Positions 26,265 through 34,265 of a stretch of 64,000 nt of DNA are shown piece after piece. Positions within the stretch are counted from its first letter, which is position 1, and each line of letters opens with the position of its first letter. The stretch spans positions 1 to 64,000 of the forward strand of contig NZ_JAVAMA010000016.1 of the NCBI RefSeq assembly GCF_030730875.1. The letters are read 5' to 3'. The notes under the pieces are model-generated. The model saw nothing but the letters and a program-made list of their open reading frames with translations. It was not told the DNA's origin and did not search any database. The position numbers were made by a program, and so were the translations under genes. This stretch comes from Sphingomonas sp. DG1-23. GTDB lineage: Bacteria > Pseudomonadota > Alphaproteobacteria > Sphingomonadales > Sphingomonadaceae.

Positions 26265-27005
26265 TCAGAGAGCCTTGAGCTCGACGGTCAGCGTGTCCGA
26301 GTAGTTGCCGGCGACCAGCGCCTTGCCGGTCGGGTTCGGCGCGTTGATCGTCAGGGTCATGTCCGAGCGCCATGCGCCACCGGTCCAGACCTTCGACGCG
26401 TCGCCTTCGGCGGCGGTCACGGTCAGCGGGCTGCCGACGGCACCGGCCGAGGTGTTGGTGGTGGCGGTGAAGCTGGCGCCGACCGAGTAGGGGATGTTCG
26501 CCTGGAACTGGTTGCTGTCATAGCCGCCAGCCGCGAGGTTACGCAGACCCTGCGCGCCGTTCGCCTTGGTCAGCGTCACGGTGTTGTTGAAGTTGCAGCC
26601 CGCGGTGGTCGAGTTGACGACGGCGCTGGCCGGCGAAACCATCTCGAACGCGCTGTTCACGTTGGTGTTCGAGTTGGTGTTCACGCCGATCGTGCCGAAG
26701 TCGAGCGTGTGCGAGGTGCTGCTGCCGCCGTAATAGGAGCAATCCTTGGTGACGGTGCCCTTGATCAGCCAGGTGTTGGTGACGGTCGGCGACGCGGTCT
26801 GCGTGTTGCCGTCGTTCAGACCCCACTGGTTGTAGCCGACGCCGCCGCTGAGGGCGAGGCCGATGCCGTAGCCGAGCAGCGACGAGTGATCGGTGGTGCC
26901 GCCAAAGATGCCCGGGGTCTGACCCGAGAACGCGATGTCGTTGGCCTGCGCGACGCCGGCGGTCGAGAGCAGCGCGACAGCGGCTGCCGAGAGAAGCTTC
27001 TTCAT
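26265..27005 (-). CDS. Fimbrial major structural subunit
   Basis: A 246-residue exported pilin. Signal peptide MKKLLSAAAVALLSTAGVAQ, cleaved after AQA. The mature part is rich in Thr, Asn, Ser and Gly (TVTNTWLIKGTVTKDCSYYG, GVNTNSNTNVNSAFEM, NSTTAGCNFNNTVTLTKANG), with a cysteine pair at DCSYYG and GCNFNN likely to form the pilin disulfide. The C-terminus GNYSDTLTVELKAL has the alternating pattern of a pilin F strand. Upstream is a 223-base AT-rich promoter region; downstream is an intrinsic terminator. This is the best candidate for the abundant shaft protein. Confidence 0.85.
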   Translation of the reverse strand: MKKLLSAAAVALLSTAGVAQANDIAFSGQTPGIFGGTTDHSSLLGYGIGLALSGGVGYNQWGLNDGNTQTASPTVTNTWLIKGTVTKDCSYYGGSSTSHTLDFGTIGVNTNSNTNVNSAFEMVSPASAVVNSTTAGCNFNNTVTLTKANGAQGLRNLAAGGYDSNQFQANIPYSVGASFTATTNTSAGAVGSPLTVTAAEGDASKVWTGGAWRSDMTLTINAPNPTGKALVAGNYSDTLTVELKAL

Positions 27006-27228
27006 GTGCAAATCCCCACTTCTGGTTCGGCGCCCCCCGGCATTATTGCCGAGTCGTTCACCGACGGTTGATATTTAACAAGTATCCGCAAACGTTCAAC
27101 AATTATTTAGTTTGCGTTAACCACTATTGCTTCAATAGAGAAACAACAATGATGGCATTTGATCTTCACTAGATTGAACCAGTGCCGACCTTAACTCGAC
27201 CCGTTATTTTAGGTTTTATTTTTGAATA
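27006..27228 (-). promoter_or_regulatory. AT-rich promoter region of the major pilin gene, with a CtrA-like site
   Basis: This stretch is much richer in A and T than the surrounding genes, particularly 27070-27235. At 27106-27120 TTTA-N7-TTAA differs by one base from the CtrA consensus TTAA-N7-TTAA and continues into TTAACC. GGGGAT precedes the pilin ATG at a usable distance. No gene is visible. Confidence 0.45.
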
Positions 27229-27771
27229 TTAATTCGGCGCGATGGTGATCTCGATCACTTCACCATATTGACCGGCAAGAAGCCCCGCCTCGCTGGAAAC
27301 GCTGCCGAGGCTGAGCCGCAGCAACAGCCCGTCGACGGCGATGCCGCCGGCGCTCGAAATGGCCTGGCCGCCGGTCAGCGAACGCCCCTCGAACACCTTG
27401 GAGATCATCTCGGTGGTCGGGCGCCGCACCGGCAGCTCGATGTCGAGGCTGTATGGAACCGATCCCGCATAGGGACCCTGGCCGTGCGGCATGGCCGAAT
27501 GGGTGAGCGCGCCGTTCTGCGCCTTGATCAGCATCGTGAACGGCATGTTGCAGTCGAGCGCGACCTTGGCCGCGGCCGACTTGCCCGGGCGAGTCAGATC
27601 GCCGAAATCCGCGGTCGGGATTGCGCCCATCTGGCAGCGCTGGACAATGCTGCCCTGCACCGCGATGTCGACCGACTTGACGTTGGAGATCTCCTGCGCC
27701 GCGGCAGGCGCCGCGGTCGCGCCGAGAACAAGCGCGACGCCGAGCGCCACGCTGCCGAGACGCGAACGCAC
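27229..27771 (-). CDS. Pilin-like secreted protein of the fimbrial locus
   Basis: About 180 residues if started at GTG 27771, where a typical signal peptide begins (RSRLGSVALGVALVLGATAA, ending AAAQ). The mature part looks like a pilin/spore-coat-U domain: VDIAVQGSIVQRCQMG, DFGDLTRPGKSAAAKVALDC, MPFTMLIKAQNGALTHS, SVPYSLDIELPV and the terminal GQYGEVIEITIAPN. The two cysteines could form the pilin disulfide. An upstream ATG at 27948 has a better ribosome binding site (GGGGAG) but would add 59 residues in front of the signal, which is unusual; the start is therefore open. It has its own space upstream of the major pilin and may be a minor subunit. Confidence 0.72.
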   Translation of the reverse strand: MRSRLGSVALGVALVLGATAAPAAAQEISNVKSVDIAVQGSIVQRCQMGAIPTADFGDLTRPGKSAAAKVALDCNMPFTMLIKAQNGALTHSAMPHGQGPYAGSVPYSLDIELPVRRPTTEMISKVFEGRSLTGGQAISSAGGIAVDGLLLRLSLGSVSSEAGLLAGQYGEVIEITIAPN

Positions 27772-28323
27772 CGATGCGCGGAGTCGATCTGCAAAGCTGA
27801 CTGGAAATGTTTCGCGCTGCGCGCCCTGCGGTGCCGCGCTCACCCAATAGTCCGCCGCTGCACCCACCAAACCGCTCTTCTGCGCGCCTCCAGGGGCGCG
27901 CAGGCTCTCGGTTCGCGGATGGCGCGGGCGGCTCCCCCCGGAGCACATACCCTCAACTCCCCGTCCATCGTTAAAACTTTAATAAGGTTTTAGCGGGCAA
28001 GAAGTCGATCGAATTAAGTGGTTAACTCGTCCCGGATGCGCACATCGGGAGTTTTCCGGAATGTTTCCAACCGTTTAAGTGCGTATTTTTTTACGCAGGC
28101 AACGACCGATGGCAGGCGAAAAAGCCCGATCAGGACCCATCCACCTGTCGCGACTCGGCAGCCCGTCGAGTCGAACCAACGCCTCGCCGCAGATCGTGGA
28201 CCATTTAGGAACGGTCTCTTTGCCCCTGTCGTTGATACATTCTTAGATCATTAACCTTCCGTATCAATCATATTTTCAACGGGGCATGAGATCAGGCCTG
28301 ATCAGACAGCAACGGGTGTAACG
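27772..28323. promoter_or_regulatory. Divergent control region between two pilin-like genes
   Basis: If the pilin-like gene starts at 27771, these 552 bases have no gene; if it starts at 27948, 375 remain. Two TTAA-N4-TTAA pairs lie at 27971-27982 and 28014-28025, and TTAACC follows at about 28252. A 14-base perfect palindrome occupies 28290-28303. The A/T-rich run at about 28075-28095 stands out. No RNA gene is recognised. Confidence 0.5.
28290..28303. promoter_or_regulatory. Perfect 14-bp palindrome, possible operator
   Basis: GATCAGGCCTGATC lies 20 bases before the start of the 28324 pilin-like gene. It could be a regulator site in its leader, but its owner is unknown. Confidence 0.35.
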
Positions 28324-28740
28324 ATGCCGATCAGATCTCTACCCAAATACTCTGCGGTACTCCTGCTGTTGTGCGGATCCGCCGCGGGCGCGGAATCCAC
28401 TGCTACGGGCACGTTCAACATCCGCTTGACCGTGCCGGTAATCTGCACCGTGAGCCATCAGAGCGCGATCAGCGCGGCCGGCGCCGGCTATCGCCTCGGC
28501 GAGCTGCGCGAATTCTGCAATTCGCCCGGCGGTTACGCTTTGGTGGTGAACTATGCGCCCGGATCGATGAAGGGCGCAGTGGTCGCGGTCGGTGAGGAGC
28601 GCGTCGTGCTCGACGGCTCGGGCCGCGCCGTGATCGGGCGCGCATCCGGCCCGCAGATCCGCGATCGCGAGATCTTCGCCGAGCCCGGCGCCGCCGGGTT
28701 CGACACCGACCGGCTCGAATTCAACCTCGAAACCGCCTGA
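28324..28740 (+). CDS. Secreted pilin-like protein, divergent from the fimbrial operon
   Basis: A 138-residue protein with signal peptide (PKYSAVLLLLCGSAAGAES) and about 115 mature residues. The pattern FNIRLTVPVICTVSHQS, YRLGELREFCNSPGGYALVV and the final DRLEFNLETA resembles the cysteine-paired pilin-type beta-sandwich of the other subunits in the locus, with a shared C-N-S-P-G-G-Y turn. It is transcribed rightwards, away from the operon, and ends at a strong terminator, so it is probably separately controlled. It may be a minor pilin or a secreted accessory; that is inference from position and fold pattern. Confidence 0.72.
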   Translation: MPIRSLPKYSAVLLLLCGSAAGAESTATGTFNIRLTVPVICTVSHQSAISAAGAGYRLGELREFCNSPGGYALVVNYAPGSMKGAVVAVGEERVVLDGSGRAVIGRASGPQIRDREIFAEPGAAGFDTDRLEFNLETA

Positions 28741-28784
28741 GAATAGCGGGCGTCCGCGTCCGACTGTCCCGGATTGAACCTGCT

Positions 28785-28826
28785 GCCCTTCCGGAATCCG
28801 TTGCGCGGCTTCCGGAAGGGCTTCTA
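28785..28826 (+). terminator. Terminator after the 28324 pilin-like gene
   Basis: 12-bp perfect stem GCCCTTCCGGAA / TTCCGGAAGGGC with a 13-base loop, followed by TTCTAATTT. It lies 44 bases after the stop and just before the next small gene. Confidence 0.8.
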
Positions 28827-28835
28827 ATTTGCGGC

Positions 28836-29141
28836 ATGGAAACGCCCGTTCATCCCGAAGATCTCGGCGAGATCGTCGAAACGCTGATCGAGGCGCAGGC
28901 GCTGCTCGCTTCCTCCATCTATGTCGACCTCGTCAATCTGGGCCTGCTCGAAACCGACGCCGCGGCCCGCCGCCTCCACGCGCTCGGCGACATCGCCGCG
29001 AGCCCCCTCCAGCGCCATCCGGCGGTAGCTGCCGCACTGGGCGCGCGGATTCGCGATTATGCCGAAGGGTTCGATCAGGCGCATCGCAGCGGTTCCCGGC
29101 CCCGCTTCCAGCTCCAGCTGGTCCGCGGCGGCAAGGCCTGA
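28836..29141 (+). CDS. Small conserved-looking hypothetical protein
   Basis: A 101-residue, mostly helical cytoplasmic protein (EDLGEIVETLIEAQALLASS, LVNLGLLETDAAARRLHALG, VAAALGARIRDYAEGFDQAH) without signal peptide, membrane segment or known motif. Codon use is strongly GC-rich at third positions and no disruptive codons occur, supporting a real gene. There is no clear ribosome binding site before ATG 28836. It converges on the winged-helix regulator 19 bases away. Function not recognised. Confidence 0.6.
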   Translation: METPVHPEDLGEIVETLIEAQALLASSIYVDLVNLGLLETDAAARRLHALGDIAASPLQRHPAVAAALGARIRDYAEGFDQAHRSGSRPRFQLQLVRGGKA

Positions 29142-29160
29142 GTCTCACAAGGCCTGGGTT

Positions 29161-29835
29161 TCAGGCGCGCTGGCGGCTGTCCTCGACGGTGGCGCCGTCG
29201 CTGTGCGGACGGCTGCGGCAAAAATCGGCCTTGAGCGCCCAGCCCTGGCCGCGCACCGACTGGATGAAGTCCCGGCCGCCGCTGGCCAGCTTGAGCTTCT
29301 GACGAAGATTGGAGACGAACACGTCGATCGTCCCGATCGTCGCCTGCTCGCCATCCGCATAGAGCGCCTGATGGATGTGCCGGCGTGAGACCGGCTGGGG
29401 CATCGCCTGCCAGAGCAGGTCGAGTACCCGCTTCTCCGATTCGGTCAGGCCGACCTGGCGCCGGCCGACGCGATACTGGTTCTCCTCTTCGCGATAGACG
29501 AGCGAATTGAGATAATCGGTTCGCGTCTCGCGCGTCCTGCCGCTCTGCTCGAGCGCCGAAAGGACCAGACCGACCAGTTCGTCGCGGTGCGAATCGAGCA
29601 CCGCCTGAAGCGCAGGCGTCTCGCCTTCCGACGGCGCCTGCGCCAGGCCCGATGCACGCCTTACCAGCTCGAGCGCATCGTCCACGCTGCGCCGGCTCTC
29701 GACGAGGCGCGCTTCGCAATCGCGCAGCAGCCGGGCGATCGAGTCGCTAGCGGCCGGCACGAAAGCGGCTCCCGAAGTTGTTCGCGCGTTCGTCAGCCGA
29801 TTTGTCGACAGCCGCACCGGGCTGGGCAAATTCAC
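29161..29835 (-). CDS. Orphan OmpR/PhoB-type winged-helix transcriptional regulator
   Basis: About 224 residues. The C-terminal 95 residues form an OmpR-type winged helix: QVGLTESEKRVLDLLWQAM, QPVSRRHIHQALYADGEQ, GTIDVFVSNLRQKLKLASGG, IQSVRGQGWALKA. The recognition helix is in TIDVFVSNLRQKL. No receiver domain precedes it; instead about 120 residues of charged helical sequence (IARLLRDCEARLVESRRSVD) are present, which may mediate dimerisation or signal input. GTG 29835 is chosen because AAGGCGG lies 5 bases upstream. Beside the fimbrial locus and an AT-rich control region it is a plausible local regulator, but this is not shown. Confidence 0.8.
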   Translation of the reverse strand: MNLPSPVRLSTNRLTNARTTSGAAFVPAASDSIARLLRDCEARLVESRRSVDDALELVRRASGLAQAPSEGETPALQAVLDSHRDELVGLVLSALEQSGRTRETRTDYLNSLVYREEENQYRVGRRQVGLTESEKRVLDLLWQAMPQPVSRRHIHQALYADGEQATIGTIDVFVSNLRQKLKLASGGRDFIQSVRGQGWALKADFCRSRPHSDGATVEDSRQRA

Positions 29836-30109
29836 TATATGCCGCCTTGGGCAATCCTGACGCAACTTGAGTCACTGTAAGCCACTACCCGTCTGAAGAT
29901 AGGAACGCCTTTCGACATTCGTTTCTTATTAGACACAATCCGCCATTATGATCGCGGACGCAAGTGTGAAACCAGTACCTTTAAGTACTAAACTATACTT
30001 AATTATTTAATAATTGGTTAATTTCTGGTAACGATTTATTGAAGGTTGAGCAGTGGGCGGCGCGGCGCCGTCTCTTGCCCCGTTGACGCGGCAGGGCTAG
30101 CGCTCGGCG
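29836..30109. promoter_or_regulatory. AT-rich divergent promoter region with a CtrA consensus site
   Basis: This 274-base gap lies between the winged-helix regulator and the M20 peptidase. At 30007-30021 TTAA-TAATTGG-TTAA matches the CtrA consensus TTAA-N7-TTAA exactly. TTAA-N4-TTAA overlaps it at 29999-30010. An AGTAC/GTACT inverted repeat lies at about 29975-29990. The AT content from 29980 to 30025 is exceptional for this genome. CtrA binding is inferred from the motif only. Confidence 0.45.
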
Positions 30110-31522
30110 ATGACCGACTCCGCAACCGCGCTCGCTTATGTCGAGAGCCATCTCGACGACAGTCTCGATCGCCTGTTCGCGCTGATGCGCGTGCCTTCGA
30201 TCTCCACCGATCCGGCCTATGCCGAACAATGCCGCGCCGCCGCGCAAATGCTGACCGACGAATTGACTGCGCTCGGCTTCGCCGCGCGCGTCGCGCCGAC
30301 ACCGGGACACCCGATGGTGGTCGCGCATCACGACGGCGACGGGCCGCACGTGCTGTTCTATGGTCATTATGACGTCCAGCCGGTCGATCCGCTCGAACTC
30401 TGGAAGCGCGATCCGTTCGATCCGGTGCTCGAGACGCGCGCCGACGGCTCCAGGGCGATCGTCGGGCGTGGCGCCTCGGACGACAAGGGCCAGCTGCGCA
30501 CCTTTATCGAGGCTTGCCGCGCGTGGAAGGAGACCGCGGGCAGACTGCCGGTACGCGTCACCATCTTGTTCGAAGGTGAGGAGGAATCGGGCTCGGAGAG
30601 CCTCGAACCGTTCCTCCACGCCAATGCCGACGAGCTGCGCGCCGATTTCGCTTTGATCTGCGACACCTCGATGTGGGACACCGCGACGCCTGGCCTCACC
30701 ATCGGACTGCGCGGCATGGCCGGCGGGCAGGTGACCGTCCGCGGCCCGTCGCGCGACTTGCATTCGGGCCTCTATGGCGGACCGGCCCGCAATCCGATCC
30801 AGGTGCTGACCAACATTCTCGCCGAGCTCAAGGGTGCCGACGGCCGTGTCAGGCTGCCCGGCTTCTACGACGGCGTGCATCCGCTCAGCGCGGACGTCCA
30901 GGCGAGCTGGGACGCGCTCGGCTTCGACTCGAAGCAGTTCCTCGGCGATGTCGGCCTGAGCGTTCCCGCCGGCGAGGCAGGAATCGGCGTGCTCGAGCAG
31001 AGCTGGGCGCGCCCGACCGCCGAGATCAACGGCATCTGGGGCGGCTATACCGGCGAGGGATTCAAGACCGTCATCCCTGCCGAGGCGCATGCGAAAGTCA
31101 GCTTCCGGCTGGTCGGCGATCAGGACCCCGACCAGGTGTGGAACGCATTCGAGGCGCATGTCCGCGATCGCCTGCCGGCCGACTGCACCGCCGAGTTCAA
31201 CGTCCGCGGCGGATCGCGCGCGATCAGCCTCGCGAGCGACAGCCCGCCGCTCGCCGCGACCCGCGCCGCGCTCGACGCCGAATGGGGCAAGTCGGCATTG
31301 CTCGCCAGCGGCGGCTCGATCCCGGTGGTCAATTCGATCCGGTCGATCCTCGGGATGGACAGCGTGATGGTGGGCTTCGCGCTCAACGACGACAATATCC
31401 ACTCGCCCAACGAGAAATACGACCTCAACAGCTTCCACAAGGGCGTCCGGTCATGGGTGCGCATCCTCGACGGGCTGGGCGCGATGGCATCCGCGGACAG
31501 GCCGGAGACCGCAACGACCTGA
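30110..31522 (+). CDS. M20 family metallopeptidase (dipeptidase-like)
   Basis: A 470-residue zinc dipeptidase/deacylase of the M20 family. Metal and catalytic motifs: LFYGHYDVQPVDP (His and Asp), VGRGASDDKGQL (bridging Asp), ILFEGEEESGSES (general base Glu and metal Glu), ALICDTSMWD, DLHSGLYGG in the dimerisation domain and the last ligand in NDDNIHSPNEKYD. It lacks a signal peptide, so it acts in the cytoplasm on small peptides or N-acyl amino acids. The LysE family exporter starts 16 bases downstream; peptide breakdown and amino acid export could be linked. Exact substrate unknown. Confidence 0.93.
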   Translation: MTDSATALAYVESHLDDSLDRLFALMRVPSISTDPAYAEQCRAAAQMLTDELTALGFAARVAPTPGHPMVVAHHDGDGPHVLFYGHYDVQPVDPLELWKRDPFDPVLETRADGSRAIVGRGASDDKGQLRTFIEACRAWKETAGRLPVRVTILFEGEEESGSESLEPFLHANADELRADFALICDTSMWDTATPGLTIGLRGMAGGQVTVRGPSRDLHSGLYGGPARNPIQVLTNILAELKGADGRVRLPGFYDGVHPLSADVQASWDALGFDSKQFLGDVGLSVPAGEAGIGVLEQSWARPTAEINGIWGGYTGEGFKTVIPAEAHAKVSFRLVGDQDPDQVWNAFEAHVRDRLPADCTAEFNVRGGSRAISLASDSPPLAATRAALDAEWGKSALLASGGSIPVVNSIRSILGMDSVMVGFALNDDNIHSPNEKYDLNSFHKGVRSWVRILDGLGAMASADRPETATT

Positions 31523-31538
31523 TCGAAAGGGCAGAGCA

Positions 31539-32156
31539 ATGGCGATGCAGACCTGGTGGCTCTACGTCACTGCGGTGTTCCTGATCGCAGGAACGCCGGG
31601 ACCCAATATGCTCCACGTGATGGTACAGAGCATCCATCACCGCCCGCGCCGCGCGCTGTTTTCGATGGCCGGGCTGATGAGCGCGGTGTTGCTGTGCCTG
31701 CTCGCCTCCGCCGCCGGGCTCGGCGCATTGCTCAAGGCATCGCCGGCCTTGTACGACATATTGCGCTATGCCGGCGTCGCCTATCTCGTCTGGCTGGGGA
31801 TCAAGGCGTGGCGCGCGCCGGTGGGCACCGCGGCACGCGATCCGCACACGCGTCGCTCGGCGCACGCGCTCTACGCGACCGGGCTCGCCACCGGCCTGTC
31901 CAATCCCAAGCTGATCATCTTCGCCGCGGCGCTGTTTCCGCAGTTCATCGACATGAACCGGCCGTTCTGGAGCCAGCTGGCGATATTGGTGGCGAGCTTC
32001 GTGGTGATCGAAGGATTCTGGTACGGCGTCTATGCGCTGGGCGGACGCTCGCTCGCGGCTTGGCTGGCGCCGGCCAATCGCCAGAAATTGTTCAACCGCG
32101 CGACGGGCATGATGTTCATCGGCTTCGGCGGCGCGCTGCTCGGCAGTCGCGTATAG
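31539..32156 (+). CDS. LysE family amino acid exporter
   Basis: A 205-residue inner membrane protein of the LysE/RhtB family with six hydrophobic segments. The family signature is seen at the N-terminus (FLIAGTPGPNMLHVMVQS), with YLVWLGIKAWR in the middle and GLATGLSNPKLIIFAAALFP in the second half. It probably exports an amino acid or analogue. It is co-oriented with the M20 peptidase 16 bases upstream. Its stop codon abuts the stop codon of the opposing methyltransferase gene with no base in between. Confidence 0.92.
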   Translation: MAMQTWWLYVTAVFLIAGTPGPNMLHVMVQSIHHRPRRALFSMAGLMSAVLLCLLASAAGLGALLKASPALYDILRYAGVAYLVWLGIKAWRAPVGTAARDPHTRRSAHALYATGLATGLSNPKLIIFAAALFPQFIDMNRPFWSQLAILVASFVVIEGFWYGVYALGGRSLAAWLAPANRQKLFNRATGMMFIGFGGALLGSRV

Positions 32157-32990
32157 TCAGGCGTCCAGATACGCCCGATAAAATATGGTGCGGAACTTGC
32201 GCGTCCATGGGACGAACACGCGCGGTTTCGCCTTGAGCGCGCTCTTCACCATCTGTTTGGCTGCCCAGAGCGGATGATCGGTGCGGCGGCTGAAATGCTC
32301 GATCCGCCCGAAGCCCAGCCTGCCCAGCGTCTGCTTCATCTGCTCTATCCCCGAGAAGACCAGATGGTCGGGCAACAGCAACTCGCCGGGATAGTCGGCG
32401 CGCGAGGGCAGATCGCCGCCATTGCCGGTCTCGATGAACAGCGAGCCGCCGGGCTTGAGGCGCGCGCGAATCAGCCCGCCGAAATGCTGGAAGTCGGGGA
32501 TGTGCGAGAAGACGTTGATGATCGAGATCACATCGTAGCGGCCGGTCACTTCCTCGAGTGTCTGTGCAGTGATCGGTACGCCGCGTTGTTGCGCGCGCGC
32601 GACCTTCACTTCCATCGGATCGATGCCCATCGCTTCGGCGTCGGGGAGCGCGCGCCGCACCGCCTCGACGAACTCGCCATTGCCCGCACCGACATCGAGC
32701 CAGCTGAGACCCTTCTCGCCCTCGAAGAAGCGGCGGACGATGCCAGCATAAAAGGGCACCTTCCAACCCTGGCGGTGGAGTCGCTGGTCGAGCACGCCCT
32801 CGTCGGTCGGGTGGACGCCGTCGCGCGCCGCCGCAGAAATTTCTTCGCAACGCGGGCGCTGACGAATGTAGACCGTGCCACAACCGACGCATTTTACAGC
32901 ATTATACCCGTTCTCGGACGCCCAATGATCATGCTCGTCGCCGTCGCAACACGGACAATCGATCGTCTCCAGCTGCGCGCGCTGCAACAT
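32157..32990 (-). CDS. Class I SAM-dependent methyltransferase with N-terminal zinc-ribbon-like segment
   Basis: A 277-residue protein. Two CxxC pairs near the start (CPCCDGDEHDHW and KCVGCGTVYIRQ) look like a zinc ribbon. The methyltransferase domain carries motif I WLDVGAGNGEFVEAV, the acidic loop MGIDPMEVK, and post-motif YDVISIINVFSHI, then LKPGGSLFIETGNGG. This layout is found in proteins that methylate sugars or lipids of the cell surface, but the substrate here is unknown. ATG 32990 has AAGGA upstream. Its 3' end touches the LysE gene without a gap. Confidence 0.85.
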   Translation of the reverse strand: MLQRAQLETIDCPCCDGDEHDHWASENGYNAVKCVGCGTVYIRQRPRCEEISAAARDGVHPTDEGVLDQRLHRQGWKVPFYAGIVRRFFEGEKGLSWLDVGAGNGEFVEAVRRALPDAEAMGIDPMEVKVARAQQRGVPITAQTLEEVTGRYDVISIINVFSHIPDFQHFGGLIRARLKPGGSLFIETGNGGDLPSRADYPGELLLPDHLVFSGIEQMKQTLGRLGFGRIEHFSRRTDHPLWAAKQMVKSALKAKPRVFVPWTRKFRTIFYRAYLDA

Positions 32991-33074
32991 GGCGGCATTT
33001 TCCTTACGCAATACTTCGCGCCCTGCGTCTCACGACTTGCGAGGCGAGAGAAGCGGCGCTGCGTCGTCCTGCCC

Positions 33075-33102
33075 CGCGCCCGCGACGGATCGCGCGGGCG
33101 CG
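33075..33102 (+). promoter_or_regulatory. GC-rich hairpin in the pheS leader
   Basis: CGCGCCCGCG pairs with CGCGGGCGCG (10 bp, 8-base loop), 75 bases before the pheS start. It could be an attenuator or just a GC-rich palindrome; no U-tract follows and I found no phenylalanine-rich leader peptide. Confidence 0.35.
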
Positions 33103-33176
33103 TGAATCTCGCGCCGGAGGGTTGACCTCGCCCGCACTCTGGGGTTCGAGCCTCTTCGCACCATGAACGGAAATCC

Positions 33177-34253
33177 ATGACCACCGATCTCGAACAATTG
33201 CGCGGCGATCTGCTCGCCTCGATCCAGGCCGCGGCGGGGCTCGACGCCGTCGAGGCGCTGCGCGTCCATGCGCTCGGCAAGCAGGGCGCGGTCACCGGCC
33301 TCCTCAAGACGCTGGGCGGAATGAGCCCCGAGGAGCGGCAGGAACAGGGCCCGCGCATCCACGGCCTGCGCGAGGCAGTGACTGCGGCGCTGGCCGAGCG
33401 CAAGGCTGCGCTGGAACGGCTGGCGCTCGACGCGCGACTCGCCGCGGAGACGCTCGACATGACGCTGCCGGTGGACGGCGTCGCCCCGGGTTCGGTGCAT
33501 CCGGTCAGCCAGGTGATGGACGAGCTCGCCGAGATCTTCGCTGATCTGGGCTTCGCGGTCGCCACCGGCCCCGAGATCGAGGACGACTGGCACAATTTTA
33601 CGGCGCTCAACATCCCCGAAAGCCATCCCGCGCGGGCGATGCACGACACTTTCTATCTGGCCGGCGAGCACGACCAGCCGATGGTGCTGCGCACCCATAC
33701 CAGCCCGGTGCAGATCCGCACGATGATGGCGCAGAAACCGCCGATCCGGATCATCGCGCCCGGCCGGGTCTATCGCTCCGACTCGGATGCGACGCACACG
33801 CCGATGTTCCATCAGATCGAAGGTCTGGTGATCGACAAGGGAATCACGCTCGGCCATCTCAAATGGACGCTGGAGACCTTCCTCAAGGCATTCTTCGAGC
33901 GTGACGATATCGTGCTCCGCCTGCGCCCGAGCTATTTCCCGTTCACCGAGCCTTCGGCCGAAGTCGATGTCGGCTATTCGGTGGTCAACGGCAAGCGGGT
34001 GATCGGCGGCTCGGAAGGCTGGATGGAAGTGCTGGGTTCGGGGATGGTGCATCCCAAGGTGATCGCGGCTTGCGGCCTCGATCCGAACGAATGGCAGGGC
34101 TTCGCCTTCGGCACCGGCGTCGATCGCCTCGCGATGCTCAAATACGGAATGGACGATTTGCGCGCCTTTTTCGACGGCGACCTGCGCTGGCTCAGGCATT
34201 ACGGCTTCTCGGCGCTCGACGTGCCGACCTTGTCCGGGGGCGTAGGCGCATGA
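33177..34253 (+). CDS. pheS: Phenylalanine--tRNA ligase alpha subunit
   Basis: A 358-residue catalytic subunit of the heterotetrameric PheRS. The N-terminal helical hairpin (about 1-90) binds tRNA-Phe. The class II catalytic core contains motif 1 ([19 protein letters not shown]), motif 2 ([20 protein letters not shown]), [20 protein letters not shown], the active-site loop [17 protein letters not shown], and motif 3 ([20 protein letters not shown]). pheT follows after a 103-base gap filled with a palindromic repeat, wider than usual for this pair. Confidence 0.98.
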   Translation: MTTDLEQLRGDLLASIQAAAGLDAVEALRVHALGKQGAVTGLLKTLGGMSPEERQEQGPRIHGLREAVTAALAERKAALERLALDARLAAETLDMTLPVDGVAPGSVHPVSQVMDELAEIFADLGFAVATGPEIEDDWHNFTALNIPESHPARAMHDTFYLAGEHDQPMVLRTHTSPVQIRTMMAQKPPIRIIAPGRVYRSDSDATHTPMFHQIEGLVIDKGITLGHLKWTLETFLKAFFERDDIVLRLRPSYFPFTEPSAEVDVGYSVVNGKRVIGGSEGWMEVLGSGMVHPKVIAACGLDPNEWQGFAFGTGVDRLAMLKYGMDDLRAFFDGDLRWLRHYGFSALDVPTLSGGVGA

Positions 34254-34265
34254 CCCACAGCCGTC

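Noticed and set aside
33060-33130. Possible tRNA or T-box before pheS
   Set aside because: The hairpin lacks a D arm, anticodon loop, T arm GTTC signature or T-box sequence; T-boxes are also not expected in this group.
33163-33180. Five-codon mini frame overlapping the pheS start
   Set aside because: Too short and without phenylalanine codons; probably chance.
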